Positions 1-8,100 of a DNA stretch of 13,861 nucleotides are shown here, in pieces (within the stretch, counting starts at the first letter, position 1; every line of letters begins with the position of its first letter). The notes under the pieces are model-generated. The model was not told where the DNA came from and did not search any database. It worked only from the letters and a program-made list of their open reading frames with translations. The stretch spans positions 1 to 13,861 of the forward strand of contig JAHZAR010000008.1 in assembly GCA_019423835.1 (NCBI GenBank). The letters are read 5' to 3'. This DNA is from Clostridiales bacterium (GTDB lineage Bacteria > Bacillota > Clostridia > Lachnospirales > Lachnospiraceae). A program made the position numbers and the translations under genes.

Positions 1-2107
1 CCCTCGGATCGTAGGTATAGTATCCCGTCCAGCCGGTGAACCGCTCCACGGTCAGTCTCTCGTTACCGTAAGCATACGCCGTATCCGGCTCGCCGTCAAT
101 ATTGACTTCCATCAGAACCTCTGCATACTCCCGGTTCACGTCGCTCACATACTCCACCAGCTCATAATTCTTCTGATGGCCTTCCGTTTTGATCAGGTCA
201 ATGAGTCCCTGCTCGATGGCGGACACCGGTTTTTCCGGCATCAGGATTCCGCTCTGGTTCTCGCTTCCGCCTGTGTTGTTGGTATTGCCGTTGCCGTTGT
301 TGCCTTTGTCCTTATCTTTGTTCCCGTTGTTGCCTTTGTCCTTGTCTTTGTTCCCATTTCCGTTCCCGTTATTTCCCTGATCCGGATTGTCCTCCGCATC
401 CGACGGGCTGGCGGCGTCCCAGCCGTAGTGGTTTCCGTTTCCTCCATTGCCGTTGTTGCCGTTATTCCCGTTTTCATTCTTCTTTTTAAACAGGGAAATG
501 ATCTGGTCTGCTTCCTCCCTGGTTTCTGTTTCCGGCAGAAGGGCGTTTTCCGTCCTCTTCTCCCCTGCATCGGATGCCGTGGCTTTGCTCTCCTCCTGCG
601 GCCGGAGCAGTTCTTCTAAGGAACGTGTTAAGGCCTGGTAGGATAACAGGGCGTCTTCCCGGCTGACGGATGTTTTCTCTTTTCCGCTTCCCTTTCCATT
701 ATTCCCCTTATTTCCTCCATTCCCCTTGTTCCCGCTTCCCGTGTTGTCCTTGTTGTTCCCGTTTCCATTCCCGCTGTTTCCCTTGAAGTCGTCGTCCGTG
801 TGCAGGTTGTAGGACAGCTGGAAGGTCCGGTTCCCGTCCCCGTCGTAGGCCATGGCTGCCAGCAGGCTGTCTTTTTCGTAGACTGCCTTCAGACGGTTCT
901 CCACGGTGTAGTAATAGCTTAATTCTACCTTCTCTGTTCCTTTTCTGCCGTTCTCGGATACCAGGTTTCCGTCCGCGTCATAGCCATACTCCATTTCGGT
1001 ATGTTTCTTCCCGTCATAGAGCTTTGCGCTGACTGGCTGGTTGGACAGGTTATAGGTGTACTCCGCGCTCTCCTGTACGGTTCCGTTCCGCTTTTTCGTA
1101 TAGCTTAACCGGTTCCCCATGTCATCGTAGGTATACTCATAGGTGTAGGTTCCCTGGTTTTCTTCTTTCTCTGTGGATTTTAACAGCTTTCCGTCCTCGT
1201 CGTACTCGAAAGTGCGGTTTGTCTCCACGATCTGATAGTTGTCTTTTCCGTCCTTATCATGTTTGTTCCGGTGCTGGCCTCCGTGAGGGTACTTGTCGTC
1301 ATGACGGCCGTTCTCGTGCTTTCCGTCATGCTTGTCATCCCATGCGTAGCCATAGAGAGATTCGATGGCATCCTCACCGATGATGAAACCGCGATCATCA
1401 TAAGTATAATCGTACTGGCTCACCACCCATCCGCAGTCGTCGCAGGTGTTTTTCATGGTAACGATCTGATCTCTGGCGTTGTAGGTGTTGTAGGTGCTGA
1501 TGCCGTTGGGACGGTGAATCTCGGTGATCCGGTTGATGGCATCGTAAATATAGGTGGTGCTTTCCCCATCCCGTCCGATGACCTCGGTCAGGTTGTCGTT
1601 CTTATCGTAACGGTAATGGACGCTGGTTTTGTCGGGATAGGTGATGCTCTCCAGCTGATCGGAGCCGTCATAAGTGTAGGAAACAGTCTGCCCGGAGCCG
1701 TTTGTCACCTGGGTAATGCGGCCGAGGCCGTCATACTGGTACGTGCTTTCCCCGGTAAGATCCATCATGGATACTCGCTGGCCCAGAGCGTCGTAGCCGT
1801 AAAGCACGCCTTTTTCTGCCTCTTTATCCTGCCCGGCAGCCGGTTCCCCGTTTTTGCCGACAATCACTGTGTCTTCTGCGTTTTCGTAGGATTTCTCCAC
1901 CAGGTGATTCAGCTTGTTGTAGTCGTACCGGATGGTATCGCCGCTGTTGGTGGTGTAACTGGTCAGACGGCTTCCCGCGTCGTAGGTCCAGGTCTCTGTC
2001 CTGCCTTCCGCGTTGGTCAGGCTGGTCCGGTTTCCTTCCAGGTCATAGGTATATCCGGTGATACGGCCCATGGTATCTTCCGCAGCGGTTACGTTGCCCA
2101 TCTCGTC
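1..2107 (-). CDS. Rhs/YD-repeat protein, distal segment, partial at the left edge
   Basis: The frame reopens after the TAA and stays open to base 1, about 702 codons. It starts with YD repeats (GYTYDLEGNRTSLTNAEGRT). A short region then has a Cys pair (TCDDCGW, near 1450-1430) and a His-rich stretch (about 1240-1336). More repeats follow, down to FQLSYNLHTDDDFKG. An Asn/Gly/Lys-rich low-complexity insert with a more ordered middle (LSYQALTRSLEELLRPQEES) fills about 790-225. The late-core motif ERLTVERFTGWTGYYTYDPR lies at the edge. The first ATG, at 2101, has no convincing ribosome site, so this piece is unlikely to be made alone. The C-terminal variable domain is not in the window, so toxin type and immunity partner cannot be stated. 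Confidence 0.7.
296..355 (-). repeat. Two tandem 30-bp units in the Asn/Gly-rich insert
   Basis: Bases 296-325 and 326-355 differ at one position only. On the coding strand each unit encodes the ten residues of a repeat within GNNGNKDKDK. Such short in-phase tandem copies can gain or lose units by slippage without breaking the frame. Confidence 0.85.
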
Positions 2108-2110
2108 TTA
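2108..2110 (-). other. In-frame TAA (codon 2373) at a conserved YD-motif Tyr
   Basis: The reading is TRYT-stop-DEMGNVTAAEDTMG, where other repeats read YTYDEMGR or similar. TAA replaces the Tyr codon (TAC or TAT) by one third-position change. Coding resumes at once in the same frame. Confidence 0.85.
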
Positions 2111-4981
2111 GGTGTACCGGGTCTTCAGGCCGCTTGGAAGGGTAACCTCTGTCAGGTTGTCCAGGATATCGTAGGAAAACCGGGTATTTAAGCCGCTGGT
2201 TCCCGTAAAGGTCAGAAGGTTTCCGTGGGGATCGTAGGCGTAATGCTCGCTTAATCCCATCCGATCCGTATAGTCCGTAATCCGGCTGCCCGGATCGTAA
2301 ACGGTCTTTGTGGTCTCGCCTAAGGGGTTTTTCGTTCCAATCAGGCGATCGTCTTTATCGTAGGTATAGCTGTAGAAATAGCCTTTCGGGTCGGTGATTC
2401 CGATGAGGTTGTAGGCCGGATCGTAGGAATACTGCGTGGTTCTCTCTCCCGGTTTTGTCTGGGAAATGAGGCGTCCCACCTGGTTGTAGGCATACTCAGT
2501 GGCCTTTCCCTCCGGATCCACACTGGCCTTTAACTGGTCTATGAGATCATACTCATAGTTCCAGGTATATCCCAGGGCATCGGTGACGGCGTTCTGATTG
2601 CCGCGGATGTCGTATCCGAATTCCGTTATGCCGCCTTCCGGATCTCTTACTTTCGTCATCCGGTGCATCACGTCGTACTCATAGGAGCTGTTTCTTCCCA
2701 GACTGTCGCTGTCCTCTATGATATTGTCTGCCGGATCGTACTCGAAGGTACGGGTCAGGCCCAGAGGAGTGGTGATCTTCGTCAGACGGTGGACCGGATC
2801 GTATTCGTAGGTATATTCTCCGCCGTTTTTCTGGATCAGCTTTGTCACCAGACGGTTTAAGTCTACCTCATAGACCGTCACATTTCCCGCCGGATCGGTT
2901 TCGCTGGTCAGCTCGTCATGTTTGTCATAGGTATAGGAAGTCTTTGCCCCCTTCGGGGAAATGGCCTCGATAAGGTTTCCCATCACATCGTATCGGTACT
3001 CGGTGATCAGGCCGTTGGGATCCTTAACCTTCGTCACGTTCCCCAGGGCGTCATATCGGTATTCCGTCTTATTTCCCTCCGGCGTGGTGAAGCTCAGCAG
3101 ACGGGACAGTTCATCATACTCGTAAAGTTCCGTGTTTCTGCGCCCGTTGGTGACGGAGGTGAGCCGGTCGGTATCATCGTAGGTGTAGGAGGTTTCAGCC
3201 CCTTCCGCGTCCAGAGCGGACAGGAGGTTTCCCACTGCGTCATAGGTATAGCCGGTGACTGCTCCCAGAGGATTGGTTTCGCTGGTGACCCGGTTGATGG
3301 CGTCATAAGCGTAGATATAGACCGCCTCTCCCGGTTCCGTGGTCTTTATAAGATTTCCGGCCGGATCGTATTCGTAGGCATAAGCGGTGCCGTCCGGCTG
3401 AATGACTCTGGTGAGCCGATCCAGGGCATCGTACTCGTAGCGGGTAACGGCCTGTCCGAAATCGGTCTGTTTTACCAGGCGGCCGAAAACGTCGTACTCA
3501 TAGAAGGCGGTCCGTCCGATGGTGTCGCTCTGCCAGATCAGGTTCCCGCTTTCGTCGTACCCGTAGAGGGCGGTATTCCCGATATTGTCCTTCTTCTTCG
3601 TGACGCGGCCCATCTCATCATAAGTGTAGGCGGTTACGACGCCGGCCTCGTCCGTGCTCGTAATGATCCGGTTGTTCGCATCGTATTCCATAGTGACGGT
3701 GTCGCCGTCCGGCATCTGAATCCTTACCAGATTTCCGTTCTCGTCATAGGCGGTCTGGTACTCGTGATCCAGGGCGTCAGTCAGCGCAACCGGCTGGTTT
3801 AACTCGTCGTAGACAATCCTGGTTTCCCCTTTCAGGGCATCGGTGGTTTTCGTCACATTGCCCACTGGGTCGTACTCGCGGGCAGTCACATAGCCCAAAG
3901 CGTCTGTCTGGGCCAGGAGCTCTCCAATTTCGCTGTAATAGAATTCATCACTGTGACCGTTGGCCGCGGTGGTTTTCCCTCTGCGGCCCTGCAAATCATA
4001 ACCAGCGGCGGTCACTCCGCACAGGCCATCGATCACTTCCTGTAAGCGGCTGGCCCCGTCATAGCGGTACCGGGTGCTGTGGCCGTTTTCATCGGTAAAG
4101 GTCAGAAGGTTTCCTGCCCCGTCATAGGCATAAGAGGTTTCATGTCCCAGCGGATCGGCTGCCCGGATCAGGCGGCTGTTATGGTCGTAGGCAAAGGTAT
4201 AAACCCTCGTTTCGTCATCGGACAGGCGGACGATATTTCCGTTTCCATCATAGCCAAGCTCTGTGACAAGACCGTTTGGCGCCGTCATGCGGATCACACG
4301 GCTGTTTTTGTCGTACTCATAGGCCTGGGTGGTTCCGTCAGGGTTCGTCTGCCTGAGCAGGCGGCCGTTTCGATCATACTCATACCGGCTCTCGTAGCCC
4401 ATGGCGTCCGTTACCAGGACGGGAAGACCAAGGATCGAATCGTATTCCGTATGTACCGTGTTTCCTCTCCGGTCAGCAGCTGCAATCTGGTTTCCCTTCG
4501 CGTCCAGGATATAGGAAATCTTCTGCCCTTTGGCGTCCGTCACGGAAATCAGGCGGTTTCTGCCGTCATATGCGTAGACCGTGGTGCGGCCCAGAGCGTC
4601 CGTTTCGGATATCCGATTGTAGTTCCCGTCGTAGGCGTAAGTCAGAGTATTTCCCTTTGCGTCTGTCCCGCTCAGGATGTTGTGCATGGGATCGTAGGTG
4701 AAGGCAGTTTCCGTTCCCATAGGATCAGTAATGGACAGCACCTCTCCCGCCGGGCTGTATTCATAGACCGTGGTTCCCCCGTCCCCTGCTGTTTCTGTAA
4801 GATTCCATCCGTTTTTATTGTAAGTCCACTTCTCTGTGCGGCCGGAACCGTCTGTCTGAGTTAAAAGGCGGTTCATGGCGTCATAGGTGAAATGGGCGGT
4901 ATACCCCTCCCCATCGGTGATGGATGTCACCGCAGCGCCGTCATACTGAAGGGTAACAGTACCGCCGTTTGCATCCGTCAT
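2108..4981 (-). CDS. Rhs/YD-repeat protein, central segment, between the two in-frame stops
   Basis: This segment is 957 residues of almost pure YD repeats, with units such as YDAMNRLLTQTDGSGRTEKW and YDGNYNRISETDALGRTTVY recurring about every 20-22 residues. The frame is actually open from base 5125, directly after the TAG, and the first 48 codons (to 4982) also encode YD repeats, so the ATG at 4981 is only the first ATG. No Shine-Dalgarno sequence precedes it, no signal peptide follows it, and it begins inside a repeat. Independent translation therefore looks unlikely. In Rhs/TcC proteins such repeats form a beta-sheet shell that holds the C-terminal domain. The segment ends at TAA where the neighbouring repeats have the conserved Tyr of the YxYD motif. 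It is best read as the middle of the interrupted gene. Confidence 0.7.
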   Translation of the reverse strand: MTDANGGTVTLQYDGAAVTSITDGEGYTAHFTYDAMNRLLTQTDGSGRTEKWTYNKNGWNLTETAGDGGTTVYEYSPAGEVLSITDPMGTETAFTYDPMHNILSGTDAKGNTLTYAYDGNYNRISETDALGRTTVYAYDGRNRLISVTDAKGQKISYILDAKGNQIAAADRRGNTVHTEYDSILGLPVLVTDAMGYESRYEYDRNGRLLRQTNPDGTTQAYEYDKNSRVIRMTAPNGLVTELGYDGNGNIVRLSDDETRVYTFAYDHNSRLIRAADPLGHETSYAYDGAGNLLTFTDENGHSTRYRYDGASRLQEVIDGLCGVTAAGYDLQGRRGKTTAANGHSDEFYYSEIGELLAQTDALGYVTAREYDPVGNVTKTTDALKGETRIVYDELNQPVALTDALDHEYQTAYDENGNLVRIQMPDGDTVTMEYDANNRIITSTDEAGVVTAYTYDEMGRVTKKKDNIGNTALYGYDESGNLIWQSDTIGRTAFYEYDVFGRLVKQTDFGQAVTRYEYDALDRLTRVIQPDGTAYAYEYDPAGNLIKTTEPGEAVYIYAYDAINRVTSETNPLGAVTGYTYDAVGNLLSALDAEGAETSYTYDDTDRLTSVTNGRRNTELYEYDELSRLLSFTTPEGNKTEYRYDALGNVTKVKDPNGLITEYRYDVMGNLIEAISPKGAKTSYTYDKHDELTSETDPAGNVTVYEVDLNRLVTKLIQKNGGEYTYEYDPVHRLTKITTPLGLTRTFEYDPADNIIEDSDSLGRNSSYEYDVMHRMTKVRDPEGGITEFGYDIRGNQNAVTDALGYTWNYEYDLIDQLKASVDPEGKATEYAYNQVGRLISQTKPGERTTQYSYDPAYNLIGITDPKGYFYSYTYDKDDRLIGTKNPLGETTKTVYDPGSRITDYTDRMGLSEHYAYDPHGNLLTFTGTSGLNTRFSYDILDNLTEVTLPSGLKTRYT

Positions 4982-5125
4982 GGAAATCAGACGGCTCTGC
5001 CCGTCGTAGGTGAGGGAGACCGTATTGCCCTCAGGATCCGTGGCCGTCAGGAGATTGCCTCTTTCGTCATAGGTATAGGCGGTGGTGCCGCCCTCATAGT
5101 CAGTGGCGGTTAAGAGCTGGTTTGC

Positions 5126-5128
5126 CTA
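5126..5128 (-). other. In-frame TAG (codon 1367) inside a YD repeat
   Basis: The reading is TYN-stop-ANQLLTATDYEGG, and the next repeat reads TYDERGNLLTATDPEGN. The TAG therefore sits at a variable position, aligned to Glu of the next unit. A single change from CAG or GAG would explain it. The frame on both sides is intact. Confidence 0.85.
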
Positions 5129-8100
5129 ATTATAGGTGAAGGAGGCCCTGGAACCGTCGGCCCTCGTCTCAGTCAGGAGATTTCCATTCCTGTCATAGGT
5201 GTAGGCGGTGGTATTTCCCAGCTCATCTGTCTCTGATGACCGGTATCCGTTTTCATCGTAGGTATAGCGGAGCTCGCTTCCGTCCGGGTATACAATCCGG
5301 GTGGTTCGGTACTGGCTGTCATAGCAGTATTCTGTGATATTGCCATTATTGTCGGTGACGGTGGTACAGCCGTCGGCATAGGTCAAAACGGCAGTGTTTC
5401 CATTTCCGTCCGTCTGCTTCGTCACACGCCCCTCCCCGTCATAGACATTTGCCGTGACGCAGGTGCCGTTCTCATCATACCAGGCCGTCATGCGGTGACT
5501 GTCGTCATACTCATATCGGCGGGTATCTCCGGCCTGGTTAGTATACTGAACCAGATTTCCATCCTCGTCGTACTCATAGCTTACCTGGGTGCCATCCGGC
5601 AGACCTGCCTCTGTGATCCTCCCCTTCTCGTCCATGGTGATGTCGAGAATTTTTCCCGTAGGAGATTTGATCTGAAGCAGGTCATAATCGTCACTGTAGA
5701 CGAAGGTGGTGCGGCGGCCCTGCCGATCCTCATGGTACTGGAGAAATCCCTGGGCGTCAAACACGAATGCGCTTCCGTCCGTGTCTGTCACCTTCCATCC
5801 GGCGCAGGCCGGCGGGGCGATGGCGCTTCCTTTCTCCTCCTTCTCGCTGTCCGGTTCACTGGACTGCTTTCTGGCGTCTGAGCTGCTGGCTCTTGGAAGT
5901 CCTGTCACCAGATTTTCAGCAAAGCTCCTCCCGGACGCCAGCTTTCTCTGCTCTGCCTCCTTTAAAAGCTCCTCCGTGGTGACAACCCTTGTTTCTGTGG
6001 CAGGCCGGTCAGTTTTCGCATCCTTGCCGGGTTCCCCGGATTCGTTTCTGTCCCTCTCCTCTGCGTCAGAGGCAGTGGCAGTGTCGATCTCAATGGAGTC
6101 CAGGGGAGTAAGCGTCTGGGCATAGCCCTCCGGAGCCTTGTAGGAATCCCCGTTCTTTGTAAAAGGGATGCCCTTTCCATCGCTCCTCTTATAGAGGATC
6201 GTTCCGTCCGGCAGGATGGACAGGTGGTCGCCTAAGCCGGAGCTCCAGCCATAGCCGAACTCATTGTGATAGTCCGGCAGGGAGGAGTTGTAGCTTCTCG
6301 TGATGCCAAAGCTGCCGTTTAATTCCGGAATCCCAAAGTCCTCCTGGGTCATGTAGAAGTTTCCTGTATTCAGATTCACAGGTTCCAGACCCAGCTCACA
6401 GTTGATATTGGCTCCTGCCAGCAGATTTTCCAAGAGCTTCTCCTCAAGAGGCGTCAGATTATCCTGCCAGGAGTAGGGCTCTGCTGTCTTCGGTCCGCGG
6501 ATGAAGAGGATTGTATCCGCTTCTGCCAGCTGGTTTTTGTACAGGTGGTTATCTCTTGCGATGGTGTTGGGATTTACCCCGTAGTGACGGGCAATCCGGT
6601 TTACCAGATCGTGCTGCTGCACCTCATAGAGCAGGAAGGTGTCACTGTCTTCCGGTGTAAAGGTGATTTTCTCCCCCTCCGTATCAGCCGTTCCGTCTTC
6701 ATTTAGCGGATATCCCTCGGCGGTTCCTGACACGTAATAGATCGTATCTGTTTCCAGGTCGTCCAGGGTCCATCCACTCTCTGCCTGCCAGTTAGAAACC
6801 AGACTGGCATCATAATCGCTCTCCAGACCTGCTTCCTGGAAATCCGGGCAGATAAACTCCTCTGCGCCCTCTGTCTCCCCGCTGTCTTTTTCCTCCTCTG
6901 AGGCCTCTTCCATCAGCTGCCAGGAAATCTTTGCGCCCTCCTGTGTCTTTCCGTTTGTCAGGACGCCGGATACGCTGTATCCCCCAATCTCGGTGCTGAC
7001 AATAGACGGAGTTACATCTATCGTGGTCTTTTCCAGATCCATGGCCTCTTCTTCCAGATTTCCCTCCCATACCACAGTGATCTTCGGGCCCTGGGCTGAA
7101 TTGTAGGTATTTGCAAAGGTCTCTGCCGCCATGCGGTAGGCAGGATCCGTCGTCTCACCGGCCTCCACCTGGGCTTTCAGCATAAAGCCGCCCTGAGGCT
7201 CTGTCTTCGCGATCCAGGCGTTCATCACCTCAGTAAAGTCAAAGGACAGAGTCTGGTTCTCTCCGGCAGAGCCTGCAAAAATATGGCGATCCGGCGCCGG
7301 GTTGACGGCCGGCATAGAATTCCAGGTCACGCGGTTGGCATCCCAGCCCACCACCGGAAAACCAAGCTCGAAGACACTTGTGCCCTTGCTGTTGTCTGTC
7401 TGCTGGTGGATCTCCAGGGTTGCCTGCAGGCAGTTTGTGGCAGAATTCAGAATATCCTGCATGTTGGCATCGTCGAACATGTTGACAGCAATATAAACCC
7501 GGCAGTTTTTCATACTGTCGTCCACATATCCCACGTAAGACGGGCTTCCCCAGTCATAGTGGGAAGACGGATGGCCTTCAGACACCGTACACATGATAAG
7601 CTCATTGGATGGAACCAGGGGACTCGGATCGATACGGACCGGATAGGCTCGGTCCTCATCCTCCAGCCAGTCCTCGTCTGCCTTCACTGTCACAGTCACC
7701 CGGTCCTTCTTCCCGGACAGCTTCATAGTTAGATCGCTGCTTGTCTCTCCGCCGTCATCAATCATCAGAGGCGCATCCAGAAGAAATACCGGCTCCTCTT
7801 TTCTGTCCCGGTAAATCACAATGCGGCCGTCCTCTTTGGCCGCCTGGAGGCCCGGAATCTTTAACTGGTAGGTAAACTCATACTTCTCTGACGGCTCCAG
7901 AAGGATAATGTCCTCCTTCACCGTATTCCCAACTACCGTATACTGGTAGTCAATGTTTTCATATACATCCGTAAAACGGATAGCATTTCCCTCACAGAGG
8001 CTCCGTTTGAAGCTGCCGCCGGAGGGGATCAGCTCCATGCTGTCTTCTCCGGACTCGATGCGGATGCCCCGCGCAGACGTAATCCGCTCCGGGATCTGAA

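Noticed and set aside
241..570. Thr/Lys/Arg-rich 109-residue minus-strand run in the Asn/Gly insert
   Set aside because: It is the neighbouring frame of the low-complexity codons; the real frame continues YD-type coding on both sides.
2341..2523. Alternative-frame minus-strand runs inside the YD repeats
   Set aside because: They are short, compositionally odd and fully covered by the YD-repeat frame.
1259..4864. Several 260-310 residue plus-strand open frames within the Rhs region
   Set aside because: They are antisense readings of the YD repeats. Their regular Val/Ile/Gly-rich pattern simply mirrors the repeat codons.
2108..5125. Central and distal Rhs pieces as independent orphan Rhs genes
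   Set aside because: They start inside repeats, have no ribosome site or signal peptide, and continue the upstream frame exactly. They were kept only as segments of one gene.
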